Source: Mesorhizobium muleiense
GTDB taxonomy: Bacteria > Pseudomonadota > Alphaproteobacteria > Rhizobiales > Rhizobiaceae
DNA length: 64,000 nt
Reading direction: 5' to 3'
Assembly (NCBI RefSeq): GCF_900099905.1
Contig: NZ_FNEE01000014.1
Coordinates: 62,001-126,000 of the forward strand
Below, one piece after another: positions 1-8,260 of the stretch. The position numbers were made by a program, and so were the translations under genes. The notes under the pieces are model-generated. The model worked only from the letters and a program-made list of their open reading frames with translations. It searched no databases and was not told the origin of the DNA. Each line of letters opens with the position of its first letter. Within the stretch, counting starts at the first letter, position 1.

Positions 1-574
1 TCGGCGGCATAATACGGTTCGAGATGATCCAGAACTCAATGTCGCTGTTGCCGACCGCAAGCTTTGTGCGTCCAACGAGCGTGAACAGCGCAATGACGAA
101 GAGAGCTGCCGCCACAACAATGGCGATCTCCCAGCGCACGCCGAAAGTGGCCACCGCCACGATGATTGCGGTGAGCAGGATCAGGAAGATTGCAACGGCA
201 GCGAGCTTCACCTGGAAGCGGATACGCACGAGCGCGTAGGCTGCCAGCGAGCCGATCAGGACTGCGAGCAGCGTGCTGGCGACGGCGACAACGACCGAAT
301 TCATGTAAGGGCGCAGCGTATAATTCTGCACGAGCATGAAGTCCCATGCCTGAAGCGAGGGAGCAAAGTCGACGAACGGAAGATAGAACGGCCCGTTGTC
401 GACCTCGCCAGGCCCCTTGAAGGACGTGATGAACACCCAGTAGAGGGGAATCACCACAACCAGCGTCCACAGGGACAACAGCACATAGGTCAGCACCCTG
501 GCGACCGGCGCCTGGCTGTCGATCGAGGCCGGCTCGAACAGCCGGCGCGCCAGCGAGCGCGGCTCGGTGCTCAT
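1..574 (-). CDS. Carbohydrate ABC transporter permease (MalG-type), partial
   Basis: This is the N-terminal 191 residues of an inner-membrane ABC permease; the rest lies beyond the left edge. Reading leftward from ATG at 574 gives a short cytoplasmic leader, a first membrane segment around residues 27-48, and further hydrophobic segments. The visible end, ISNRIMPP, is the segment found just before the cytoplasmic EAA loop in MalG/UgpE-type permeases. The start overlaps the stop of the upstream permease as ATGA (571-574), so the two are translationally coupled. The extra hydrophobic stretch around residues 125-165 is a variation seen in some family members. No ATPase subunit is visible, so it presumably lies further left. 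Confidence 0.85.
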   Translation of the reverse strand, partial: MSTEPRSLARRLFEPASIDSQAPVARVLTYVLLSLWTLVVVIPLYWVFITSFKGPGEVDNGPFYLPFVDFAPSLQAWDFMLVQNYTLRPYMNSVVVAVASTLLAVLIGSLAAYALVRIRFQVKLAAVAIFLILLTAIIVAVATFGVRWEIAIVVAAALFVIALFTLVGRTKLAVGNSDIEFWIISNRIMPP

Positions 575-1710
575 GCTTCGAACCGGCGCGCCGGCCGGAC
601 CACGAAGTTGAAGAACGAGACGCATACGATGGTCGAGATGAAGAGCAGCATGTAGCCGATAGCGGCCGAGCCGCCGAGATCCTGGGTGCGCCAGGAAATG
701 AAGGAATGGAGCGTCATCGATTCCGTCGCCAGGCCGGGGCCGCCGCCGGTGAGCACGTTCGGCAGATCGATGATCTTGAAAGCCTCGATGAGCCGGATCA
801 GCACGACGGTAGCGGCAATCGGCGCGATCGCTGGCCAGGTAATGTCGCGAAAAATCTGGAAGCCGTTGGCGCCGTCGAGCCGTGCCGCCTCGACCTGATC
901 GCGCGGCTGGTTCTCGATGGCCGCCAGCAGCACGATGAACATGAACGGCGTCCACTGCCAGGTGTCGCCGACCAACACCATCAGCCGCGCCGACCAGGCC
1001 TCCGTGGCCCACGACCACTCGCTGATGCCGAAAGCGCGCACGAGCGGGGCGAAGGGCCCCTTCTGCATGTCGGCGAGCATGCGGAACGTGTAGGCGATGC
1101 CGACCGGGGTCACCATCAGCGGGATGAAGAAGAGGACGCGAAAGAAATTCCGGCCGCGGATCGGCTGGCCGCACAGCAGCGCGAGGCCCAGCCCCAGTGC
1201 GAACTGCACGGACACGCCGACGAACACGTAGAGAAGCGTGTTGACGACAGTCCCCGGCACGCCGCCCGGCGCCATGGTGGCCAGCGCAAGAACCGCCAGG
1301 CCCATCGCCATCGAGGTCACCAGAAGCCGACCAACCGTGCCGACGACGGTCGGCCTGCCACGCAACAAGTAGCGGGCGAGGAGGAAAAACAGCCCTGCCG
1401 CGATCAAGGCCAGCAAAGCGAATTGGACAAAGCCGAACGTGCCAAACTTACCGAGCAGGTGATACTGCTGCGAGCCGACCAGCAGCTTGCGGAAGTTCAA
1501 AAGTCCGATGAATTTCAACGTGAATCCGCCCGACGCGAGCGCAAAGCGCGAAAGAGCGAGATAGGCCGAGATGATGAGCGGAAAAATCGCGAAGCAGAGA
1601 AGCACGACGACGGCTGGCAGCACCATGATCCGGCCTGAGTGACCGTCCAGCCATTCGGCCCAGCTGCGGCGGTCGGCAGCGTCTGGCATCGTGTCGGTTG
1701 CGGTCATCAT
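571..1710 (-). CDS. Carbohydrate ABC transporter permease (MalF/UgpA-type)
   Basis: Inner-membrane subunit of a sugar ABC importer, partner of the downstream MalG-type permease. The protein has a first membrane helix about 30 residues in, several more hydrophobic segments, and the EAA-like loop EAARLDGANGFQIFRDI near the C-terminus that docks the ATPase. The reading frame stays open upstream into the binding-protein gene, but ATG at 1710 is chosen because it lies after that gene's stop at 1781. ATG codons at 1707 and 1734 are alternatives and none has a strong ribosome binding site. The operon order is binding protein, MalF-type, MalG-type. Confidence 0.87.
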   Translation of the reverse strand: MMTATDTMPDAADRRSWAEWLDGHSGRIMVLPAVVVLLCFAIFPLIISAYLALSRFALASGGFTLKFIGLLNFRKLLVGSQQYHLLGKFGTFGFVQFALLALIAAGLFFLLARYLLRGRPTVVGTVGRLLVTSMAMGLAVLALATMAPGGVPGTVVNTLLYVFVGVSVQFALGLGLALLCGQPIRGRNFFRVLFFIPLMVTPVGIAYTFRMLADMQKGPFAPLVRAFGISEWSWATEAWSARLMVLVGDTWQWTPFMFIVLLAAIENQPRDQVEAARLDGANGFQIFRDITWPAIAPIAATVVLIRLIEAFKIIDLPNVLTGGGPGLATESMTLHSFISWRTQDLGGSAAIGYMLLFISTIVCVSFFNFVVRPARRFEA

Positions 1711-1780
1711 ACCCTGAGAAAGTGGGGCAGGCATCAGACCCGGCGCGGACGATGCCACGCCGGGCCGTTTGCTTGGCTGC

Positions 1781-3253
1781 CTATTTGGCGCCGATGGTCG
1801 CCTTGTAAAGTTTGAGCTGCTCGTCTTTGCCAACCTCTTCGTTCAGCTCATTCCAGCCTTCCTCGACCGCCGCGACGGTCGCTTCCTTGTCGATTTCGCC
1901 GGCGAGGAAGCGCGACACCGCCTCGTCGAGCACGACCTGCTGGTATTTCTGATTTTGTGGGATGCGCAGGTCGAGGATCATGTTCGGGCTGCTCATGCTG
2001 TCGTTGATCGCGCCCAAGTAGACTTTGGCCTCCTCCTCGCTCATGCCGGCCTTCTTCCAAAGGTCGCTGTAGCCGAGCTGCGAGGTGCGGTACGGGTTGA
2101 ACCCGGTGCCGCCGACGGTAACGTCGGCATTCGACTGCGCTGGCTGCGTCATGAACGAGAAGTAGGCGTAGGCGGCGTCCTTCACCTTCGGATCGGCCGC
2201 CGCGTTGATGCCGCCGCCCCAGCCGCCAAAGGCGGCGAATGGTGCATGGTTCACGCCGTCGATCGCGTGCGGGCAGTTTTCTGCCGTGCAGGCCTCTAGC
2301 TTGCCGGTGTCCCAGTTCAGGACCTCCTTGGATCCGGGCATGATCGCAGCGCCCCATTTGCCCATCACCTTGGACTGCTTCGGATCGATCGAGATCGTGC
2401 CTACATCACCCCAGTCGAGGTTCAGCGCGCAGCGGCCGGAAGCGAAGAGCGGCCTTGTATCGCTGACGTCGAGGTTCAACTCGTCCGGCGGGCCGTACTT
2501 GGTCGATTCAGACAGGAAGTCGAGCGCCTTGCGGAAGGCGTCGTTGTTGACGAGCGGCGTCATGTCCTTGGTGTTGAAGAAGGTGCCTTGGCTGGTTCCC
2601 TTGGACTGGGTCATCGAGCCGACCACATCGGTGACGAACCAATAGCTCTGCGCGTTGCGCTTCTTGGCGATGCACGAGCCGAAATCCGGCGTCCCATCGC
2701 CGCTCATGTCCTTGCCATGCGTGGCCTTGGCGACTTCGAGATACTCATCCCAGGTTTTCGGCACCGCCAGGCCGGCCGCTTCCAGCACGTCCTTGCGGTA
2801 GTACATCATGTGGAAGTCGCCATCGAGCGTGATCATGTAGGTCTTGCCGCTGTACTTCTCGGAGAAGTCCCGGAAGAACGCGCCCACATCGTCCTGCTGG
2901 ATGTCCTTGTCGGCCTCGACCCGCGGCGTCAGGTCCTCGAGGTAGCCGCCGGCAATGTAGTCGACCATCCATTGCGGGGCGAACACGCCGGCGTCGACCG
3001 AGTTGGTGCCGCTCGCCCAGTCGGTGAGAATCTTCTGATAGAGATCCGAGAAGGGCACCGCGATGACATTGATCTTGGCGCCGGTGAGCGCTTCGAACTC
3101 GGGCGCGCGCCGCTGCAGCGGCTCCTGAATCGCACCGGTCTGCGTAATGACGTTCACGGTAACCCCCGCAAACGGCTTGTCCTGGGCAAAGGCAGGCGCG
3201 CCAACCAGCGCGGCAAAAGCCGAAAAGCCGGCCAGAAAGACCCCAATTCTCAT
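1781..3253 (-). CDS. Extracellular sugar-binding protein of ABC importer (family 1)
   Basis: Periplasmic solute receptor of about 490 residues, the usual size for UgpB/MalE-like (COG1653) proteins. A Sec signal peptide covers residues 1-23 with probable cleavage after AFA. The mature protein begins with the beta-strand typical of the family and keeps the pattern FEALTGAKINVIAVPFSDLYQK seen at the start of lobe 1 (shown in part). ATG at 3253 follows a strong GGGAGGAAG ribosome binding site; open frame further upstream has no such support. It is first in a leftward operon with two permeases. The ligand cannot be read from sequence. The adjoining sugar-phosphate enzymes suggest a pentose, hexose or polyol. 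Confidence 0.88.
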   Translation of the reverse strand: MRIGVFLAGFSAFAALVGAPAFAQDKPFAGVTVNVITQTGAIQEPLQRRAPEFEALTGAKINVIAVPFSDLYQKILTDWASGTNSVDAGVFAPQWMVDYIAGGYLEDLTPRVEADKDIQQDDVGAFFRDFSEKYSGKTYMITLDGDFHMMYYRKDVLEAAGLAVPKTWDEYLEVAKATHGKDMSGDGTPDFGSCIAKKRNAQSYWFVTDVVGSMTQSKGTSQGTFFNTKDMTPLVNNDAFRKALDFLSESTKYGPPDELNLDVSDTRPLFASGRCALNLDWGDVGTISIDPKQSKVMGKWGAAIMPGSKEVLNWDTGKLEACTAENCPHAIDGVNHAPFAAFGGWGGGINAAADPKVKDAAYAYFSFMTQPAQSNADVTVGGTGFNPYRTSQLGYSDLWKKAGMSEEEAKVYLGAINDSMSSPNMILDLRIPQNQKYQQVVLDEAVSRFLAGEIDKEATVAAVEEGWNELNEEVGKDEQLKLYKATIGAK

Positions 3254-3453
3254 CAGACTTCCTCCCGTGTTGACCGGGACATGTTCCTGCGAACCAAGCC
3301 GCCGGTATCTCCCCGTCGGCTGCCGTCGCCAGAGCACGGCACCAACGCTTGCCAAGCACAATATCGGCATCGCGCAGCGAGTCCAGTGCCTTGCCGCGAC
3401 GGAAGGTGAGCTGCCCCGCGGGCTTCCCGGCCAACGCACCGCGTCACCGATGC
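3254..3453. other. Intergenic region upstream of the ABC binding-protein gene
   Basis: This 200-base gap separates the stop of the hexuloisomerase gene from the binding-protein gene on the same strand. It is long enough for its own promoter, so the importer may be transcribed separately from the hxl genes. I see no convincing terminator or operator. Confidence 0.4.
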
Positions 3454-4002
3454 TCACTGCAAGTTGGTGTGGCGGTGCAACATCAGTCTGTGCGCGTCGG
3501 GTATCTGCTGGGCCATGAAGAGCACAATGGAGTCGAGCAGGATGAGGCAGGATTGCTCGAACAGGCTGCCGCCAAACTGTTTCGATTTCTCGACAGGGAC
3601 ATGCAGCGTGACATCGGCAATGCCGGCCAGGGTCCCGGCCGGCTGATGCGTCAGCGTAACGACCTTGGCGCCCTCCGCCTTGGCGATGCGGGCAAAGCCT
3701 GTACTGACCGGCGTTTCCCCGGAGCCGGAGACGATCAGCAGCGCATCGCCCTTGCGGATCGATGGCGCCGATGCCTCACCGACGAAATGCACCGCTCGAC
3801 CAAGATGCATGAAGCGCATCGCACTCATTTGCGCGACAAGGCCGGAGCGTCCCTGCCCGGAAAAGAACCATCGCCGATCGGGGTCATCGAACGCTTGCAC
3901 CAGTCTTGCAAAGGCGTCGGCGTCGATCCGGCCAAGAACGTCGGTTATCTCCTGTCCCACGGCCAGCCACGGCCTGGATTGGGCAATCTGTCGCGAATCC
4001 AT
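3454..4002 (-). CDS. hxlB: 6-phospho-3-hexuloisomerase (SIS domain)
   Basis: Predicted cytoplasmic isomerase interconverting D-arabino-hex-3-ulose 6-phosphate and fructose 6-phosphate (ribulose monophosphate pathway). The 182-residue length and single SIS fold match the PHI family. The phosphosugar-binding pattern IVSGSGETPVS lies around residues 91-101 and the early FFSGQGRSG segment is also typical. ATG at 4002 is preceded by AAGAGG at good spacing. The gene overlaps the end of the synthase gene by 58 bases, which indicates tight coupling with hxlA. Other SIS-domain sugar isomerases are possible, but adjacency to an HPS-like gene makes PHI most likely. Confidence 0.83.
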   Translation of the reverse strand: MDSRQIAQSRPWLAVGQEITDVLGRIDADAFARLVQAFDDPDRRWFFSGQGRSGLVAQMSAMRFMHLGRAVHFVGEASAPSIRKGDALLIVSGSGETPVSTGFARIAKAEGAKVVTLTHQPAGTLAGIADVTLHVPVEKSKQFGGSLFEQSCLILLDSIVLFMAQQIPDAHRLMLHRHTNLQ

Positions 4003-4604
4003 CGGGCTACCTCTTTCGGACTTGCCGATTCTGTGATGGCGCTGCCCACCACCAGGATTTCAGGCTCGACTGCGATCACCGCTTGCAGCGTGTCGGGGCC
4101 GATCCCGCCGGCGAGCGAAACCAGAAAGCCGCGATCATGCATCTTTCTCACGGCGTCAATATGTGACGTGGAGGTGTTGCCCGCCAGCCGCGCATCGGTT
4201 GGCGAATGGACCGCGATGTAGCCGAAGCTTTCGGGGAAGACAGCATTCACGGGAAGCAATTCTGCCTTGCCCGCCTCGGTGATGGTGTCGACGACGACCG
4301 TCGCGCCGAAGGCGGCGGCACATTTTCCGACCGCCTCATGCGTGGCGGACGAAGCACACGACAGCACCGTCATGAACGCGGCACCGGCGCCGAATACCAT
4401 ATCAGCCTCGAACCGGCCGGCGTCGACGGTTTTGGTATCAGCCAACACCATGACTTCAGGGCAGAGCTCGCGCGCCGTGGTGATGGCAGAGAGGCCGAGG
4501 CGTTTCAGCAATGGCGTGCCGATCTCGATAATGTCGGCAAATTCCTTCATCTGCGGGAGCAGAGCCAGGTGTTCAGGCTTGTCGAAGGCGACTTGGAGGA
4601 GCAA
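3945..4604 (-). CDS. hxlA: 3-hexulose-6-phosphate synthase (orotidine-decarboxylase superfamily)
   Basis: Predicted to condense formaldehyde with ribulose 5-phosphate to hex-3-ulose 6-phosphate, or to run in reverse. The 219-residue TIM barrel begins LLLQVAFDKPEHL and shows IIEIGTPLLKR, then VLADTKTVDAG (the HPS/KGPDC metal and phosphate motif), and ends with LAGGIGPDTL and VVGSAIT phosphate-binding loops. No ATG fits the N-terminus; TTG at 4604, preceded by GAGAG, gives the right length and start. The close relative 3-keto-L-gulonate-6-phosphate decarboxylase (UlaD) is the alternative. The neighbouring PHI gene and the HPS-like TKTVDAG spelling favour HPS. It heads a leftward operon divergent from the cupin isomerase. 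Confidence 0.78.
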   Translation of the reverse strand: MLLQVAFDKPEHLALLPQMKEFADIIEIGTPLLKRLGLSAITTARELCPEVMVLADTKTVDAGRFEADMVFGAGAAFMTVLSCASSATHEAVGKCAAAFGATVVVDTITEAGKAELLPVNAVFPESFGYIAVHSPTDARLAGNTSTSHIDAVRKMHDRGFLVSLAGGIGPDTLQAVIAVEPEILVVGSAITESASPKEVARWIRDRLPNPGRGWPWDRR

Positions 4605-4823
4605 GGCGGTTCTCTCGGATTGCTTAAGGCAGCGAGGGCGGCATGCCGCCCAACCCACTGTCGTGTGCTTCGTGGTCGAAATCTGCCATAATCCAGCAAC
4701 CTCCAGGCTGGTCTGCACAGGGAGAGCAAATCGTGCCCTGCAAAGCAAGTGGTCTTGTCGAAAGCAGGAGGTGCGGGCCAGATCAGCGCCGACGCCACCT
4801 GCAATGCAGTATGAGGTAGTCCT
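4605..4823. promoter_or_regulatory. Divergent intergenic region between hxlA and cupin PGI
   Basis: A 219-base gap lies between two divergent genes that both appear to use TTG starts. It must hold promoters in both directions. No clear operator palindrome or sigma-54 element was recognised. Confidence 0.45.
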
Positions 4824-5465
4824 TTGACGAGACTGTTTGAGCCCATTGGATGCAAGGTCGACCTGCCGACTGGTGCGATGGGAAATGCAACCGGCAGCTA
4901 CCAAAAGCGCTTCCGCGATCTGGACGGGCTCTATGCCGACGCCGCGGCGTTCGAAGCCATGCGCGTGACATGGGGTGAGCGCATCGTCTACGAGGTGTCC
5001 GAGTTCCGACCGACCGAGCAGTCGGGCGACCTGATTTTCGGCGTCACGCACATCGCGCCAGGCAAGGTCGGCGACGAATATTTCATGACGCGCGGTCACA
5101 TCCACAGGCAGGCCGACCGGCCCGAGATCTACTATGGCCAGAAAGGGCACGGTCTCATGCTGATGGAGTCGCCGGAGGGCGAGGTTCGCATCCTGCCGAT
5201 CGACGCCCAGACCGTCTGTTATGTTCCGCCATTCTGGATCCACCGCTCGATCATTGTCGGGGAAGGCGATCTGGTGATGCTGTTCTGCTACCCCGCCAAT
5301 TCAGGGCAGGACTACGAGATCATCGCGAGATCGGGAGGCATGCGCTCGCGCGTGGTCGCCGGCGATGGAGGCTGGAGGCAAGTCGACAACCCGGATTGGC
5401 GACCGCGTGACGCAAAGCTGATCTCTGCCCTCTATGGGCAACGATCCGGCACGGCGCCGGCATGA
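4824..5465 (+). CDS. Cupin-type glucose-6-phosphate isomerase
   Basis: Predicted metal-dependent isomerase between glucose 6-phosphate and fructose 6-phosphate, of the small cupin family best known from Archaea (PF06560), unrelated to the usual bacterial Pgi. The 213-residue protein carries the cupin metal ligands H92-x-H94, E101 and H140 in TRGHIH, EIYYGQKGHG and PPFWIH, matching the archaeal enzyme pattern. The start is TTG at 4824, preceded by GAGGTAG. It is divergent from hxlA, so fructose 6-phosphate made by HPS/PHI could be passed to glucose 6-phosphate, or the reverse. Confidence 0.85.
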   Translation: MTRLFEPIGCKVDLPTGAMGNATGSYQKRFRDLDGLYADAAAFEAMRVTWGERIVYEVSEFRPTEQSGDLIFGVTHIAPGKVGDEYFMTRGHIHRQADRPEIYYGQKGHGLMLMESPEGEVRILPIDAQTVCYVPPFWIHRSIIVGEGDLVMLFCYPANSGQDYEIIARSGGMRSRVVAGDGGWRQVDNPDWRPRDAKLISALYGQRSGTAPA

Positions 5466-5538
5466 AGGCTCGCTACGAGATCGCTGCTTCATTTAGCATT
5501 GCTGCACTGCGCGCGGAGAAAATCCGGGAGAATGGCGA

Positions 5539-6507
5539 ATGAGCCGCTATCGGCCGGCCACCCAGCCGACATTCTACTTTATCGGCGTCACGACGACGAG
5601 CAGCTCGATCATGCGGGTTTTCCCCGCATGGGCGCGCCACCTCGGGCTGAAGGAAGCGGTTCTCAAGGATGCGGTTCTCAGGGGCATCGACTTTTCACTC
5701 CATGCTGATCCGGAGGCCTACCGTGAGGTCGTCTCCTTCATAAAATCCGACCCGCAGTCGCTTGGCGCGCTCGTCACCACGCACAAGATCGATCTTTTCA
5801 ACGCAGCGCGCGACCTGTTCGATGTGATCGATCCGCACGCCCGCCTGATGCACGAGACCAGTTGCCTGTCGAAGCGGGGCGGAAAACTCGTCTGCCATGC
5901 CAAGGATCCGATCTCTTCGGGCCTTGCGATAGACGGTTTCATTCCGGCGGGATATTTTGCGGACACCGGCGCGGAGGTCCTGTCGATGGGCGCCGGCGGA
6001 TCGACGATAGCGATCACCTGGCACCTGATGCGCAAGCAACGTGGCGCCGACTTGCCTTCGCGCATCATTGTCAGCGACCTTTCGCAGCCGCGTCTCGATG
6101 AAATCGGTCGCATCCACAGAGACATGACGTCGGCGGTCGAGCTCGAATATGTCCTGGCGGACCGACCAGAGATCAATGACGAGACGTTGGCGGCGCTGAA
6201 ACCAGGATCGCTGGTGATCAACGCGACCGGACTTGGCAAGGACGCGCCCGGCTCGCCGATTACCGATGACGGCGTGTTCCCCAAGCGCGGCATTGCCTGG
6301 GATCTCAACTATCGCGGCGACCTGATCTTCCTCGACCAGGCAAGGCGGCAGCAGGCCCGACAGCAGTTGCAGATCGAGGATGGTTGGACATATTTCCTGC
6401 ATGGCTGGACGCAGGTGATCGCAGAGGTCTTCGACATCGCGATCCCGGTGTCGGGACCGGATTTCGACGAGATGTCGCGCATCGCCATCGAAGCGGCGAA
6501 AGGCTGA
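5539..6507 (+). CDS. Shikimate dehydrogenase-like NAD(P)-dependent oxidoreductase
   Basis: This 322-residue protein has the two-domain layout of the shikimate/quinate dehydrogenase family. The N-terminal substrate domain contains VTTHKIDLF, where the Lys equals the catalytic Lys of the VTIPHK motif. A Rossmann segment has SMGAGGSTIAI, and NATGLG stands in place of NxTPLG. It is longer and more divergent than AroE and sits among sugar-phosphate genes, so a role in the shikimate pathway is unlikely. I infer oxidation or reduction of a sugar or polyol. ATG at 5539 follows GGGAGAA. Substrate unknown. Confidence 0.7.
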   Translation: MSRYRPATQPTFYFIGVTTTSSSIMRVFPAWARHLGLKEAVLKDAVLRGIDFSLHADPEAYREVVSFIKSDPQSLGALVTTHKIDLFNAARDLFDVIDPHARLMHETSCLSKRGGKLVCHAKDPISSGLAIDGFIPAGYFADTGAEVLSMGAGGSTIAITWHLMRKQRGADLPSRIIVSDLSQPRLDEIGRIHRDMTSAVELEYVLADRPEINDETLAALKPGSLVINATGLGKDAPGSPITDDGVFPKRGIAWDLNYRGDLIFLDQARRQQARQQLQIEDGWTYFLHGWTQVIAEVFDIAIPVSGPDFDEMSRIAIEAAKG

Positions 6508-6560
6508 TGCCGTGGGTCTCGTCACGCCGCGCTCGCTCTGACCGATAGACAGAGGATCAC

Positions 6561-6593
6561 ATGTTTGCCCATCTCAGGACTCTTCCGAAATGA
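6561..6593 (+). CDS. Ten-codon leader ORF overlapping xylB start
   Basis: ATG at 6561 follows AGAGGATC at good spacing and encodes MFAHLRTLPK. Its TGA overlaps the xylB ATG as ATGA (6590-6593). The xylB start itself lacks a recognisable ribosome binding site, so this mini-ORF could supply coupled translation. There is no homology evidence; it may be incidental. Confidence 0.35.
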   Translation: MFAHLRTLPK

Positions 6594-8113
6594 GCGGCGA
6601 GCTTTTCCTCGCCATCGACGTCGGCACCGGCAGCGTCCGCGCCGCACTGATCGATGTCGCCGGCAAGATCCTCGAGCTTGCGTCGCGCGAGCACGACCAG
6701 ATCGTGCCGGAATTCGGCTGGGCCGAACAGCGGCCACTCGACTGGTGGGAGGGTGCGCGAGCCAGCGTCAAGACGGTGCTGGACCGCGTCGAAAGCGCCC
6801 GCGAAAACATCTCTGCCATCTGCGTCTGCGGGCAGATGCACGGGCTGGTCCTGCTCGACGCGCACGGTGCGCTGACGCGCGACACGGCACCGCTCTGGAA
6901 CGACAAGCGCACCGTCGATCTCGTCCGTCGCTTCGAGCAAGCGAACCAGCCGGACAGCTACCTGCCCGAAAGCGGCAACACGCCGACCCCGGCATGGCCG
7001 GGCTTCAAACTGCAATGGGTCCGAGACAACGATCCCGCCGCATACGCCCGCAGCGCAGTCGCCATCATGCCGAAGGATTACATCAACTACCGGCTGACCG
7101 GCGAGATCGCCATGGATACAGGCGACGCGTCCTGCAGCTTCCTGATGAACCCGGAGCGGCTCGACTGGTCGCCGGTGATGATCGAGCGCATGGGTCTTGA
7201 CGCCGCCAAGCTGCCGCCGATCCGCAACTCGCTCGATGTCGTCGGCCACGTCACCGAACAGGCGGCGCTCGACACCGGCCTGCGCTCTGGAACCCCGGTG
7301 CTGGTCGGTGGTGCCGACTATCCGGTGGCACTGCTCGGCTCAGGCGCCTGTCGGCCGGGAATGGGTTCCGACAGCACCGGCACGGGCGCCATCATCACGG
7401 TGATCGCAGAGAGGCCGCTGCTTGACCCGGAAATCTCGAACGTTGCGACGATCGAAGGCAACTGGGCGCAATTCGTGCTGCTGGAGACCGGCGGCGACGG
7501 CATGCGCTGGGCACGCCGCGCCTTCCACGGCAACGCGCTGTCCTACGACGAGATCGTCGCCCGCGCCGCCGAGGCGCCGGCCGGTTGCGACGCGCTGCTC
7601 TTCATGCCCTTTCTCACCGGCGAACGCCTGGGGCGCCATCGCAACGCCCGCGCACAGTTCTTCGGATTGGGCGCCGGGCATGGCATGGAGCATTTGCACC
7701 GCTCGATCCTGGAAGGCATCGCCTTTGCCATGACGCGCCACATCCGCATCATGGAACACGCGTCAAACAGGCCGCTGGAGCGCGTTATCGCTGCGGGTGG
7801 CGGGGCGCGCACCGAACTCTGGCTGAAGATCAAGGCCAGTGCCTTCAACATTCCGATCCTGGTCCCGCGGGAGCCCGAATGCGGCATTGTCGGCTGTGCC
7901 GCGATGGCCGCGACGGCGACAGGCCGCTTCTCGCGCGTCGACCAGGCGGCCGAGCGCTTCGTGAGCTACGGCGCCGAAATGCTGCCGGACCCCGGATGGG
8001 CCGAGACCTACAAGCGCACCCAACCGGTTTTCGAGCAGCTCTACCATCACAGCCAGGCGCTCTACGACGACATTGACGCACTGGCGGCCGCCACGCGCCA
8101 GACCCAGCCGTGA
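6590..8113 (+). CDS. xylB: Xylulokinase (FGGY kinase family)
   Basis: Predicted to phosphorylate D-xylulose to xylulose 5-phosphate with ATP. The 507-residue length fits. The N-terminal actin-like domain begins LAIDVGTGSVRAALID and contains CGQMHGLVLLD, the segment typical of xylulokinases rather than glycerol kinases. The second domain has the GGADYPVALLGSG and AAGGGARTELWLKIKAS nucleotide-binding segments. It ends the rightward operon with the cupin isomerase and the shikimate-dehydrogenase-like gene. Other FGGY ketose kinases (for example ribulokinase-like) cannot be excluded. The start is coupled to a ten-codon upstream frame. Confidence 0.85.
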   Translation: MSGELFLAIDVGTGSVRAALIDVAGKILELASREHDQIVPEFGWAEQRPLDWWEGARASVKTVLDRVESARENISAICVCGQMHGLVLLDAHGALTRDTAPLWNDKRTVDLVRRFEQANQPDSYLPESGNTPTPAWPGFKLQWVRDNDPAAYARSAVAIMPKDYINYRLTGEIAMDTGDASCSFLMNPERLDWSPVMIERMGLDAAKLPPIRNSLDVVGHVTEQAALDTGLRSGTPVLVGGADYPVALLGSGACRPGMGSDSTGTGAIITVIAERPLLDPEISNVATIEGNWAQFVLLETGGDGMRWARRAFHGNALSYDEIVARAAEAPAGCDALLFMPFLTGERLGRHRNARAQFFGLGAGHGMEHLHRSILEGIAFAMTRHIRIMEHASNRPLERVIAAGGGARTELWLKIKASAFNIPILVPREPECGIVGCAAMAATATGRFSRVDQAAERFVSYGAEMLPDPGWAETYKRTQPVFEQLYHHSQALYDDIDALAAATRQTQP

Positions 8114-8190
8114 CGTCTGCCTGGCGATCGCACGGGGTTTGCGCAGCTCCGAGTCTCGGGTCCCAGCCCTCGGCAGTCCCGAGGAGAAGC

Positions 8191-8232
8191 TCGAGGCCGC
8201 CGCTGCCTGATGGCATTGGTCGGCGGCCTCGA
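8191..8232. terminator. Long inverted repeat between convergent xylB and aioA
   Basis: Perfect 12-base arms (TCGAGGCCGCCG at 8191-8202 and CGGCGGCCTCGA at 8221-8232) flank an 18-base loop. It lies between two converging genes, so it may act as a bidirectional transcription stop. It lacks a T-tract, so this is only probable. Confidence 0.45.
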
Positions 8233-8260
8233 CAGCCAGATGGGGCTTGGGAGGGCCACC

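Noticed and set aside
3945..5243. Possibility that the HPS protein is a 432-residue fusion starting at 5243.
   Set aside because: The extra part is antisense to the cupin isomerase and has no domain; the barrel starts at the TTG at 4604.
8191..8232. Inverted repeat considered as an operator or attachment site.
   Set aside because: Lies between convergent gene ends; terminator-like role is simpler and no integrase is near.
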